Numbered from the stretch's first letter, positions 19,883-30,962 are shown. The stretch is DNA of 64,000 nucleotides from Guillardia theta CCMP2712 (GCF_000315625.1 NW_005434639.1:195511-259510); one strand, 5' to 3'. Notes: a model not told the origin generated them from the letters alone. Made by a program: numbers and translations.

Positions 19883-22004
19883 TCAACTCCGATGAAGTCT
19901 GCGGATCAAGTCAGCATGACGACGCGAACAACATAGCGGCAGGGCATCACCGAAGAAACTCTCCATGCTCCTCTCCTTGCCGACTCCGTACACGCCGTCC
20001 AGGCCCTGGCAGTGGGATCTCAGAGAGGAGGGGGAGGGATGGAGGGGAGGTTACCTGCATGGGCGAGACCTGTGCCTCCTCGAAGTCGCAGTCCCACGAG
20101 TTTCTGTTCTGGAAGAAGGAGTGCAGCTGGTAGCAGTTGTAGTGCAGACTTAGTTTGTCTGTTGCTTCCTTCGGAGGAGCTTCGGGACGAGCTCGTTGCC
20201 CCGAGGGTCCGTTCCGCACTGTCTCCTCTCCCTCCCCCATCCTCAAGATCGACCGAGCCCGCAGGAGGGATCGGGAGCGGAGGTCGAAGGGGTCGGCGAC
20301 CTCCTTGAAGCTCGACCTGTAGCTCCGATCCCAGCAGTGGAACACGACAGGGTGGCAGGGCGCGAAAACGTCGAACCCCCGCGTCCACATGCGGGCTAGC
20401 ATGGTCAGCTCCTCCCCGAAGAAGAGAAACTTCATCGAGGGATCGTAGGGAACTTCCAGCAAAAGCTCACTTGTGGAGAAGGAGCACCCAGCTGCCCAGA
20501 ACAGGCTCACCCGAGGAGCCGCCGGCCTCTGCCTCAGCATCTTCCCAGCTATCCGCAGCATGCCTTCCTCGCCGAACTGAGATGCGCACAACAGGGTGCT
20601 GGGAGACTGCTGGGGGACGGGATGGTCCCTGTCGTATCCGGGAGGATACGTGCTGAGCACTGGCTTAGGGCTCGGGCACGAGCCCAGCTGGGAGATGAGG
20701 TATTCATCCCACCCCTCAGCGAACCGCATGTGGGAGTCGATCTGGAGGTAGTACTTCTCCCCTGCCCAGAGCCTCTGTGCGAGGTACCTTGCCCAGCACG
20801 GACCTCTTGCTTCCTTCCAGTGGAACCGGGTCTCCCGCACGTTCTCCTCGCATCCTTCCGGCAGGTCACCCTCATGCAAGAAGCAGTCCTCGTCATCCTG
20901 GAAGTCGACCTGCGAGATCAGCCCCACATGCACCCTCTTGGGCAGCTTGGCTTTCTGGAACAGATCTCGCACGGTCTTGGGGCACTCGGGGTCCCTGTAG
21001 GCGACGATCGAGACGAAGATCTCCTCCGGCCTTGCCTCCTCCTCCTCTCGTCTTGCTGCGAAGGCCTGACAGCTCTCCAAGAACGAGCTGGGGCCGTACA
21101 GCCATCCTGATATGGCGAACCTCTCACTCGCGCACGGCAAGACCTCATGCTCCATGTCGGGCAGGAAGAGGAGGAGCCGATCGCACAGAGGAGCGACGTC
21201 GACGAGCCCTTCCTTGGGGTGGTACAGCCGCAGGACGCCCCCGTGCTCTTCACGCCATCCTTCCGCTACACGTCAGGCGTGAGGGGAGGCAGAACAGAGT
21301 TACCCGGGTTGAAGTAGTAGATGCAAGTCAGTCGACGACCAGCGTTGGTCTCGCTCACGTCAGAGTGCCGCACGTAGCAGGCGCCCTGCGCGTACCGGGC
21401 GAGCTGGAACGTGGCCTTCTCGCACGTGAAGGTCTGCGATAACGCGGTTACCAGGGAGTCCCGCGCACTGACGATGGAGTCTGACACTGCCTGGAGGGAG
21501 AGTGAGGGACGGAAGTCATGAAGGAGCGCACAAACCTCCATGCAGGAGATGCTCCGCGTCAGAGCCTCGTCACTCAGGTCGCCCGACAGCTTCCTCTCCA
21601 GAAGCGAGCTCATCCATATGATCTCGTCCCCTCGCGCGCGGACGTCCGTCCATGCAGTCGAGTCCTTACCCATCCCAGCTCTTCTCATCAGACCTGCTCG
21701 GAAGATGTTCTGCGCTGCCCCCCGCGCGCCTTCAGCCTGATCCCTCCCCAGGAAGCCGTCGAACACAGCGAACCCTCTCTCCCTAACCATCTTGATCGCA
21801 GACTCGGCGTCGAACGTGTTGGAAGTCGCTTCCAAGAAGCTGCGGTCTGCCTTCTCTGTTCCATCCTGGGACCCCCCTGTATCGAGAGCTCAATGGGTTC
21901 ACCTCAAGTCCAGCTCTACCTGCGAGGGACCGGAAAGTCCCGTCGTCCAGCAAGGAAAGCACCTTGAGCTGGAGGTGCTGGGGCAGCTGACCCAGCCCGC
22001 TCAT
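19883..22004 (-). CDS. Fusion of F-box-like motif, PHD/PhyA-type prolyl 4-hydroxylase and Skp1-GnT1-type glycosyltransferase
   Basis: Five exons (22004-21903, 21865-21536, 21490-21304, 21265-20055, 20005-19883; introns 37, 45, 38 and 49 nt) make one 650-residue frame with consistent phases. Residues 6-30 (LPQHLQLKVLSLLDDGTFRS) resemble an F-box. Residues about 50-265 are a 2-oxoglutarate/iron prolyl hydroxylase: YVRHSD gives His186 and Asp188, IYYFNP follows, MEHEVLP gives His246, and SERFAISGW gives Arg255 for 2-oxoglutarate. Residues about 287 to the end match the Skp1 GlcNAc-transferase family (IFVSIVAYRD, then LQIDSHMRF with D383-S-H385, WAAGCSFS, LFFGEEL, and a terminal YGVGKERSMESFF after the last intron). 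In Dictyostelium the two enzymes modify one Skp1 proline in turn in the cytoplasm. No signal peptide. The frame stays open upstream to ATG 22481, so an acidic N-terminal extension is possible. Confidence 0.88.
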
Positions 22005-22481
22005 CCGAAACTCTTCTTCCTCTGCACCTGCTCTATGGCGTCTCAGCACGCAACATTGTTCCTCTGTCTTCTGATCTACAAGATTGCTCTCTCTTCCTCC
22101 CCCCGCCTCCCTCCCGCCCCTCACAGCATTGCTGGTCCCTGTCTCCCCGATGAAATAACGGGCGTAACGAGCGGAAAAGTCCACAAGCGGCATGCTCAGT
22201 CGGTAGTTCGCTTGACTCAGAGGCAGCAGGGGGATGAGGACTGGAAGCTCGTCCTCGTCCTCGTCCTCGTCCTCTTCCTCTTCTTCGTCCTCCGACACGT
22301 CCTCGTCCTCCGACACGTCCTCAACCTCGTCCTCCGACACCTCCATGTCCACGTCCTCCACGCCCACGTCCTCCTCATCCTCGATTCTCCTCGTCCTCCT
22401 TGTCCTCTTGTTCCCCTTTTCTTCGCTATGCTCAAACACAAGCTCTTCGAGCCTCATTCCTCGAAAGTCAGGAAGCTGCAT
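22005..22481 (-). other. Possible 159-codon N-terminal extension of the fusion gene, antisense-overlapping the next gene
   Basis: The frame of the F-box exon remains open to ATG 22481-22479. It would add a basic patch (KRTRRTRR) and an Asp/Glu-rich run encoded by GAC/GAG-type triplets (complement of the TCCTCG microsatellite at about 22246-22330). The opposite strand is also open and would read poly-Ser plus a short hydrophobic run. Codon-level evidence cannot tell which is translated; the low-complexity origin suggests neither needs to be. Confidence 0.35.
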
Positions 22482-25390
22482 GCTGGAAGGGCGCTGCGAG
22501 AAGAACAAGCAGGAAAGGGCGCTCTACCAGGACAATGATGAAGGGCGTTTGAGGAGAAATTCTGCATGCCATGCTGAGAGCTGCGGGAGGAGAGCAAGGG
22601 ATCAGCACATTTGGTGCGAAAACCACCCCGACAACGCAGTTCACGCTCACTTCACGAGGGACAAGGTAGCAGCAACGGAGAGCTTCCCCAAGTTCCACGT
22701 TGAGAGGCGGGATGACGTGAGTGCAGACAAGATCGGCAAGAAGAGCACGAGCACGGAAGACCATGTGTCCTCTGACGAGTGCCATCCGAGCTACGAGATC
22801 GCTAACTCGTCGACATGGCTGGAGATCATGTGCGCAGACGGCAGCCAAGGATGGCAGTGGAGGGAAGACAGGGAATGTAAGGGGTTGCACCATGTGTTCT
22901 TCCAGGCGCTTGAGGACGTCTCAGTCTACTTCTGCCATGTCTCCGGCAAGACGCTCGGGTTGTCCGACGACAGCATGTACACGATCAAAGTGTTCAAGGG
23001 AAGCTTGTCGATCCTGTCGTTCTCCACTCAAGAGGATTGCGAGGTCATGCAGAAGAACGGACTGCACGTGTGGTATGGTGGCAATCCAGAAGAAATGTCG
23101 ATCAAGCCATGCGGAAGCTCCGGCGAACTGGAGGGGATCTTGAAGCAGAGGGCATGTTGTCTGCATGAAGCGTCGGAGCACGAGTACGTGTACGATCGCA
23201 GAATAGAGAGCAGCGGCAGTCGGATGAACTTCACATGGAGGGCATGCCTGTTTGAATGCCAACAGGACAGAGACACCTCAAGTCTCGATCGCTCAAGTTT
23301 GGTTCAGAGGTCGTTCGTGGAGACGCTGGACGACATAACCGACAGGATAACCGACGGCATGTCCGGTGCTTACCTGAGATTCCTGCCAGAGGATGTGTGG
23401 GAGGCTTATCAAGGTCTTTGCTAATCAGAAGTTGTCGGGCTAATTTTCTTTTCAGTATCGTTGGAGTCAGGAGGTCGGAATGACAGCCGGGCGGAATTTT
23501 TCCGCGAGTATGCTCAATCGCTCTTACTGACGGGTGCGACAGACAGCGTCCCCCGGACACGTCCCTAACGATGTGCTCTGTAGGAGAGGGGATCATGAAG
23601 GCCGTTCCTGGCTTCGACTCGTCTTGGAAGTGCCTCTGTCCTCCCAACAGGCTTTTCGAACGATTGCCGCTGCCAAAATGCTGCCGTCTGCCCTCCTTGG
23701 GAGATGTCAAGTTTGCATCTGCTCAGGAACATGCATAGGACGCTACTGTGCTCGTGCTGATAGGTTTGGAGCAGGCGGAAGAGACGTTGGCCATGATTCA
23801 GTCTATATCTCTTGGACAGAGGGCTGCCGACACAGGAGAGATCACTCACGACTTCCAGTATGCCTTCCACGCGATGGGAGCAGCTGCGATATTTGACGAC
23901 GACCGTCTTATGCGATTCTTGTGCTTCGTGCGGCAACGAGGTCCCAGCTTGTTCATCGGCCCTCCGGATGTGCAATTGTACATTAAGCACCTCCTCGTGG
24001 GCCCGGGTTGTACCTTCCTTCCGATCCAGCGAGGTGACGTCATCAACTCTCAAACTCTAGCCGACATCCACCAAGAGGCCATGCGGGTGCTGATGCTGAA
24101 GTCCAAGGACAGCGGGAGCGAGCTGAGGGCGCAGGTGGTGGTCATTCATGCAGGGTCTGCGACCCCAGTCCTGCAGAAGCGAATCTTGTCGTCTAGTCAG
24201 GCTGCACAGCTCAAGGTCTTCTCCATCGACTTGAGCGAGATGGTTCAAACCTTAGGGTTCGACAACCTGGACCTGGACACCTCTGGAGCTGGCTTCTCCT
24301 CCTCCTCCTCCTCCCTGGTGCAAGAGACAGGGATCAAGTCCCAGGACCTCCTCAACCAACTCTCCATCGCTACCAAGACCCGCCGAAAGATTCGTTTCCT
24401 CGTCACCACGGCGCTGGTCACTGGGGAGGATGACAGGTGGAGCCGGCAGGAGCTGTACAGGGGGACGTTCAAAGCTCTTGCTCGCCTCGGGTATCCCGAT
24501 CCTCTAATAGTCGAGGCCGTTCATGGAGGGGAGTCTCGGAGCTTCTTAGAAGGCTATGGGCACGTGGTCTACACCGACCTCAACGACTTTGAGAACCAGG
24601 GCAACAACGAGGGCAGGTCGATGCTGCTGGCGCTTCAGACTTGGGATGTGAAAGATGATGTGATGGTGAGCGGAAGCAATCAAGATGCTTTTCTTTTCTC
24701 CTTTCTCCTCCGCCTTCTCTCCCCCTCCATCCTCCTTCGCTTCTTCCGAACTTCCTGCTCGCTGCTCACTCTTTCCCCTTCCTGTCCTCCTCCCCATGCT
24801 CCCACTCTCCTCCCTGACAGAGGAACTAGGTCATCAAGCTCACGGGTCGATACTCCCCCGCTGATCGCAGACTCGTTCAGGTTCATCGTGACGCTCTTGT
24901 GCATGCACGTTGACCCGTCGTCTTCCGTAGCTCGTGGAGCTCAACACCCATCAGGACGCGATCGTCAGGGTCCGCAACGTCTCAAGAAGCGATCCTAACT
25001 TTGACTCCTAAGTCCAGGTCTCCATGAACGACGGGTTGATGTTCACCGGCTGCTTTGCGATGAGGAAAGGGCTCCTGCAGGAGGCTCTCAGCGCGATGGA
25101 CTGGAACCAATACGAGTAGTCCAGCTCCTCCTCCCACCAGCCGATGCTAACCACTTGTCTCCTACAGATCGCACGGAGTTCATCTTGAGTGGGCGATGTG
25201 ATCGTTTTCTCTCCCGTTCCGACGGTCCTCCTGACTTGTCAACAGGGTCCACAGACTCCGTCAGATCTGCGAACCGGACGATTGGCTGCTCGAGAGGACA
25301 GTGAGCTTCGAGGCATGTAAGGTCATTCTGATCCCACAACTCGGCGTACTGGCGTACAGGTCAACCCTGTCGCATCCTGAACTCTGGTAG
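22480..25390 (+). CDS. Two-domain protein: GT-D-like domain plus putative GT-A glycosyltransferase
   Basis: Multi-exon gene; introns I can place include 23414-23455, 23534-23583, 23706-23738 and 24666-24829, plus later ones whose removal joins VRVSMNDGLMFTGCFAMRKG to WNQYESHGVHLEWAMVHR. It ends with TLSHPELW at TAG 25388-25390. The first exon is Cys-rich. The middle resembles bacterial-type GT-D (SP1767/DUF1792) domains: YLRFLPEDVWEAYQ where canonical members have RFGDGE, FIGPPDVQLYIKHLL, and VVVIHAGSATPVLQKRI. The last third has KIRFLVTTALVTG, YTDLNDFENQGNNEGRSML and VIKLTGRYSP, the KLTGRY pattern of several glycosyltransferases. Start uncertain: ATG 22480, or ATG 22234, which would add poly-Ser and a possible membrane anchor. 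Specific reaction unknown. Confidence 0.6.
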
Positions 25391-26194
25391 CGAATGTACG
25401 AACGTGGGGCAAGCAGAGTAAGGGCTGGAATCGAGGACAAGATGATGGAGTTATGGGGGAGGTGGGGTAGGACTAGAAATCCATTGAATTCCGCGTCACT
25501 CCTAAGACAACCGATGGCCTCGACTAGCCATCAAGATGGCTGCAGCGATGGGGAGAGAGATGCCAGAGTTGAGACTAGCAGAATCAGTTATTCTTCTTCC
25601 GACTTCGAGCGCGATAGGAAGGCGACGAGGCAAGCTGAAGCTCGTACAGACTTCACAGCATCGCGAGTACATGGCATGTAATCTGATCCATCGGCTTTCT
25701 TCAGTCAGTATCAATCTTGTTCTTCCATCCTCTGACTTCATAGAGGCATATTTAGCCATCTGAGCTGTACAGGCTGCATCATCTGCAGGTCTTGACGTGT
25801 TAAGCACGTAGGCACAACTTGTCTGCTCGTTCTTTCGTCATCATCTTGTACTCCTTCTCCTGCACTTGTGAACTCTTGTACTTCTCCTCCTCCTCTCCTC
25901 CACTTGGTGGTGGTGGTGGTGGTGGAGGAGGAGGAGGTACTTCACCATACTGCCAACTTAGTCTCTGTACACTCTTTGATTGAATTTCGGGGGATCCATA
26001 CGGCTATGGTGACTAAAAGTTTTGTGGTACCGTCGCATGGTTATTCGGTACAATAATAAAAACACTTTTACAAATTGCGATAGGGTGGGGCGGACGCAAA
26101 TTGACTTTGGACCGGTAATATGACAGGGAAAAGTAGGGGTAGCGAAGATTGTGGAGTGGACACCAATTTCGGGGGTGCTGAAGTCGCAACCGCC
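25391..26194. other. Intergenic; no supported gene
   Basis: Contains a 75-codon open frame (25536-25763, +) without recognisable features, a GGT/GGA microsatellite at about 25908-25940, and a TACCCC-type tract at about 25985-26160. Nothing else supported. Confidence 0.5.
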
Positions 26195-27456
26195 ATGGAG
26201 GAGGAACTGACAGAGAAACTGAGGAACCAGGTGCGATGAGGGGGAGGGGAGAGGGAAGGAGGGGAGGGGAGGGGAGGGGAGGGGAGGAGAGGGGAGGGGA
26301 GGAGGGGAAGAGAGGAGGGGAGGAGGGGAGGGGAGGAGGAGAGGGGAGGAGGAGAGGGGAGAGGAGAGACGAATAGATCAGACACAAAGCGAGGAGGAGA
26401 GGAAGAGATCGAGGCATGAAGGAGAGAAACGACCAGAGAAGCGGGATGAAAAACGGAGGACGAAGGGAGGCAGGGAATGAATGAGAAAAGGAAAGATCAA
26501 GGAAGGGAAAGGAAAGAGAATATTTGTCCTTGATGACCGGTCAAAACTTTGTGAGAGAGGAGTATGATAAGCGGAATAGAAGAGAATGGAGGAAGGAAAG
26601 AAAAGGCCAAGAGCAGCGAGAGAGTTTCAAGTTACAACTGAAAGATTCAAAAATTTGAAGTAGAAATACCAGGTGTCTGCTCAAGCATTCGCCCTTGACA
26701 ACGCAGTGTACACGATAGAGGAGCTGCAAGAAAAGCTCATGAATCCAGAAGAGGGGGAGACAGAAAAGTCATCGTGGGATGATATGCCGATAGAAGAATT
26801 ACGAGACATGCATAAGAAGAAGAAAGCAGAGTTTGATGCGCACGACAAGGAGTTTGAAAATGCAAAGGTGACCGTTGTCCTCTCACCTTGCTCGCCTTTG
26901 ACTGTCCTGTCTCTCAGAACGAGCTGGAGAGCATAAGAGAACAGATTGTTATGTTGAAGACGAGTCAAGGAGTTGTTCTTAAGAAGTCTTCTTCATACCC
27001 CAAACAGCATCATTCAACTGAGACGACCTATGACACTTCCGACTCTCCCTTTTTCAAAACGTTGAGAGAACAACGACAGAAGTTAGAAAGCGTTTTGAGT
27101 ATCGTCCACAGCCAGTTAGAGCGAGTGAACGAAAGGACAAAGTTGAAGTCAGAGATTTTACACTATGAGAATTCGGTGAGTTCTGTGGCTCTATGGTAAC
27201 TATCTACTGCTTCATCCATCCTTCTGACGTAAACATGACTAAGATGTGTTTGTTTGTTTGTTTGTTTGTTTGTTTGTTAATGTGTGTGTGTGTGTGTATT
27301 GAAATCGGCTCGTTTATGTTGGTTTGATGAATTCCTTTCCAGCTCATCTGCAGGAAAATCGCTCTTGAGAACGTAAAAGAAGGCATGGTAAAGGCGCAGG
27401 CAGAGCTGGAGATTCTGAATGCAGTTTTCAACCCCAAGAAGTTTTCGATCAATTGA
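26195..27456 (+). CDS. 200-residue coiled-coil protein of unknown function
   Basis: Four phase-0 exons (26195-26230, 26673-26867, 26918-27175, 27343-27456) total 603 nt. The first is a 12-codon exon, MEEELTEKLRNQ, separated by a 442-nt intron containing a GGGGA tract. The rest is highly charged and helical: YTIEELQEKLMNPEEGE, WDDMPIEELRDMHKKKKAEF, NELESIREQIVMLKTS, a Ser/Thr-rich break, then FFKTLREQRQKLESVLSIVH and ALENVKEGMVKAQAELEIL. It looks like a small structural, possibly cytoskeletal or ciliary, coiled coil; no family recognised. The last intron carries TTTG and TG microsatellites. Confidence 0.65.
26236..26370 (+). repeat. GGGGA low-complexity tract in intron
   Basis: About 130 nt of imperfect AGGGG/AGGAGG units in the first intron of the coiled-coil gene. 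Confidence 0.85.
27247..27298 (+). repeat. TTTG and TG microsatellites in intron
   Basis: Eight tandem TTTG units followed by seven TG dinucleotides inside the last intron of the coiled-coil gene. Confidence 0.9.
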
Positions 27457-27512
27457 TTCATGATAAGAGTTTGAGATTATTTACAAGTGATTGAAACAAG
27501 GGATGCAAAGTG

Positions 27513-29210
27513 TCACGATTCGACTTTTCCGGATTTGCCAAAGGTGAATTCCATGCGAGACAAGATTCCATCGACGGCTGTGGGCTCACATACTACGGAC
27601 TGAGGGCGCTGGTCAGGAGGGCGGAGAGGAAGGAAAGAGTAGGAGGGATACAGGATGAGCAAGAGAAGTGGAGAAGAAGAAAAACAGCGAAGGTGAGGAG
27701 AGGAATAGGAGAGAAGAGGAGAAAAGAAAAAGGAGGGGAGCGATGAAGAGAAAAGACATCAAGAAAAGAAAACGAGAAACGATCTGGAAGAGCAGAGACA
27801 AGAAAAGAGAGGTAGGATAACGGAGATCAGGAGGGAAAACTTACCCGCAGGAGCGGTTTCTTCTTCTGATTGGCAAAGTTCGGCGAGGGGAAGGGCTGGG
27901 AAGGGGGAAATCAAGAGGCAAGAGGGGAGGGAGCAGAACGCTCACCATGATCTTCGCTAGAGCAGAAGCTCCACCCAACGACGAAGCAGGAGCACCGAAC
28001 TTGAGGTCTGGCATGCGCAGGCGTCAGGAGGAGAAAGAAGAGCTGGAGCAAGGGAAGGAGCAAAAGCAGGAGCAAGTGTAGGAAAAGGGAGGCTGGACCG
28101 TGGGGCAAGAAAAGTCCCTTGGCCCCATCGCTCTTCGCCTGCTCGCACAACATTCAGCAGGTCGGCAGCTGGGCTTGTCAGACCCCACGTCACCTGCTCG
28201 AGCGTCCTGATGACGTCATCAGTCGTCAGCCCGAAGGCCTTCTTGAGCACGGGCTCGAACATCCTGTCGAGACTCGGATGATGGTCCTCCACCTTGGCGT
28301 CGTAGCGCTGGTGACATACAAGTCACGTGATCTGGGAGACCCTCCCCCCACCTGGTCTCCCTTCCATCCCCCTCCCTCGTCTCCCTTCCCGTCGATCTTC
28401 ACTTTGTCATCTTCCCATCCCCTTCCTGTTCCCTTCCCCTTAACCCATGTCAACTCTCTTTCTTCCTCCTCTCTCTCTCTCCTGTTTCGTTCTGCTCTCA
28501 CTCAACTCCTCTCCCCTCCTCTCCCTCGTCTCCTGGCCATCTCTATCTCTTCTTCCTCTCCCTCCTCTGGTTTGCTATCTCTCCTCTCCCCTCCCCACCT
28601 CCCTTCCCTTTCACACCTTGGTGAACGTGTTTGACGCGTAGACAAGCTTGCCTTTGGAGTAGATGAGGTACATCGGGACGGACTTGATATTGTGACGATC
28701 GGCAAGGAGACGAGACTCAGCAATATCGAACTGCTCAGATACATCAGCCCTCCCTGCCTCCCCCTTTCTCCCTCTTTTCCCATCCCTCCTGCTTCCTGCC
28801 TCCTGCCTCCACTGCCTCTGGACCTCCGATTGCCACTCCCCCCCCCCCCCCCCCGCTCATTACCTGCATCATACGGAAAGGAATCTGATCTGCAGACTTC
28901 AAACACTTCCGCGTGCTCAGGTCCATATCCCCGTATCTGCTCCCATCGGAGAAGAAATGAAAAGTCAGGGACCACTATCAAGGGGGAGGGACGCCTCCCT
29001 TACCTCTCCCAGATTATTCCGTTCACATCCTCCATTAGCGCGAGGGCCTGCTACAAATTCAGCTCCTTTTCTTTGCCCTTTCGCTCCACGGAAACTCCTT
29101 TCTTCCCTTTCTGCCTTTCCTTCTCTGTAACCCCCTTGCTTCTCCCTCCTCCTCTTGCTCCCTCTTCCCCATTCTCTTCATCCTGCTCCCTGCTCCCTGC
29201 TCCCGCTCTT

Positions 29211-29249
<39 letters not shown>

Positions 29250-30651
29250 CGCTGCTGCTGCGCTGCTGCTGCTGCTGCTGCTGCTCCTCCTCCTCCTCCT
29301 CATAATCATGATCACCTTGCTCGACGCATTCGGCGAGGCCGCAGACACACACACCACCATGACGACCTGCTGCTGGGGGGCCTTTTGGAGAAAGGAGTCG
29401 TACTCGGAAGACTTCAGGCTGGGCAACTTCACCTTCTTCGTGAAGTAGGGCGCGAACCGGGTGCAGGTCTCGAACCTTCCTCCCATCAGCACCGGGGCTC
29501 TCACCGGCTCCGAGTTCGAGTCAGCTCGTGGGAGGATGCACTTCCATCCCTTCGCCATCTGCCACCTCCGTTACTTCAAGTTCCTCCCTTGCCCCCTCCT
29601 CCTCCCCCCCTCCCCCCCGTCTCCCTCTACTCCAAATTTCACCGCTGCTCTCCCTTCTCCTTGTCCCCTTGTCCCTCTCTCCTTCCCTCCCCACCTCACT
29701 TCCTTCCTCCACCACCCCAGTCCTCTGCTCTTCTCTCTTGTCATCCCTTCTCCCTTCTCCCTCCTCCCCCTCAACCTCCAGCCATGTCCTCACCTTCTGC
29801 TGCAGCATGTAGCTCTTCGACTTTGTGTCCACCCCCTCGGTCCACTTGGGCCTCCGCTTCCCGTCCTCCCCGATCTCATGCTCGATGTAAGGGAGCGCAT
29901 GCAGGGCACCAGCGTTCTCCGTCGTGATGGTCGTGATGACATTGATCTGATGCCTTATGCTCTCCGTAGTCACTTTGCTCGGGTTGTTGGCCAGTTCCAC
30001 AACACGCGGGTCGAGGGTCCCGTCCTTGGGCATGACAGGATCCACCTTGACCGCCTTGAACGTGTCACGGAGGACCTGAGTCTTAGACAGAGAGTCTCTG
30101 CACTTCTCTACATCCAGGAACAACTTTCCCCGCTCATTTCCTCTCCCAGTCCCAATCACCTTGTCCAGGTACGTGTCGCTCCTCCTCATCACCTGACCCA
30201 GCTCGAACACCAGGACCTTGTCCTGAGCCTTGAAGGTGCATCGGATGTTCTGCCGATCCGTGATGTTCATCGAGAGGAAGTCATTGATCTTGACGTCGAT
30301 GGGGTCCTTCAACGGCGACTTCTCCCATGTCCACCGCCGCAGGCAGTTACCGTCCTCGTCGTAGTACGCCCCCCCGCTCAGTGTTGTAGAGACCATCACC
30401 TTTCCGCTCTTGTACATCATCGACCCCTCCCCCCTGCAGTTCCAGCTCCCCAGCACATCCTTCCTTCCCTTGTGCCTGAAGAACGTAGTGTACAGGCCGG
30501 GGGGTATCCCGTCCCCTGCTACGATGTTCACCGCTATCCTCCCATCAGGATAGTGGACGATGCCGCTCCCATCCTTCTTGATGTAGGACAGGAGCTGACC
30601 ACTGGGGTAAAACCTCCTGGACCCCCCTAGGATGTCCTCCTCGTCCGACAT
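27513..30651 (-). CDS. ERICH6/FAM194-like domain plus thioredoxin-like domain protein
   Basis: Multi-exon gene from ATG 30651 (MSDEEDILGGS). The long first exon has the FAM194 pattern: RRFYPSGQLLSYIKKDGSG, IVHYPDGRIAVNI, GLYTTFFRHKGRKDVLGSW, GGAYYDEDGN. It then has a helical segment ending near 29830. Later exons encode a region with RFAPYFTKKVKLPSLKSSEY, then a thioredoxin-like fold: VVMVVCVSAASP, an exon ending in FEVCRSDSFPYDAG, and FDIAESRLLADRHNIKSVP followed by MYLIYSKGKLVYASNTF. C-terminal exons follow (GLTTDDVIRTLEQVTWGL; LKFGAPASSLGGASALAKIM). The final exon reads RRPQSVVCEPTAVDGILSRM and ends at TGA 27515-27513. The redox CxxC is not visible, so the thioredoxin-like part is probably structural. 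FAM194 proteins in animals are often sperm or cilium-associated. Confidence 0.65.
29213..29311 (+). repeat. GCT and CTC triplet repeats in intron
   Basis: Interrupted GCT triplets followed by CTC triplets in an intron of the FAM194-like gene, just upstream of the minus-strand donor after VSAASPNASS. Confidence 0.85.
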
Positions 30652-30820
30652 TCTGCCCTCCCCTAACCTGGCCGTTGGATACAACACCGGCACCTTTGCC
30701 TTTTATACTGGGGTGGGGGTGGGGCCTCCCTAAGACGAAAAAGGCAGTTGCTGGATTCGGAAGTTCCAGGCGTGTATAGAGCGAGGGCAGGGGAGAGGGG
30801 AAGGGGAACGGGGACGAGAA

Positions 30821-30928
30821 GGAGAGGAGAGGAGAGGAGAGGAGAGGAGAGGAGAGGAGAGGAGAGGAGAGGAGAGGAGAGGAGAGGAGAGGAGAGGAGA
30901 GGAGAGGAGAGGAGAGGAGAGGAGAGGA
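30821..30928 (+). repeat. GGAGA pentanucleotide microsatellite
   Basis: About twenty tandem GGAGA units directly left of the assembly gap. The gap probably reflects failure to assemble this repeat; the true length is unknown. Confidence 0.95.
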
Positions 30929-30962
30929 GGAGGGAGGGAGGGAGGGAGGGAGAGGGGAGGGA

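Noticed and set aside
21783-22508. Separate acidic protein gene upstream of the hydroxylase
   Set aside because: Its frame continues into the hydroxylase after a 37-nt intron with matching phase, so its 3' part is better read as the first exon of the fusion gene.
28692-29927. Long plus-strand frame with poly-Leu, poly-Ala and Pro runs
   Set aside because: Composed of microsatellite translations and antisense to the FAM194-like gene, whose minus-strand exons carry the domains.
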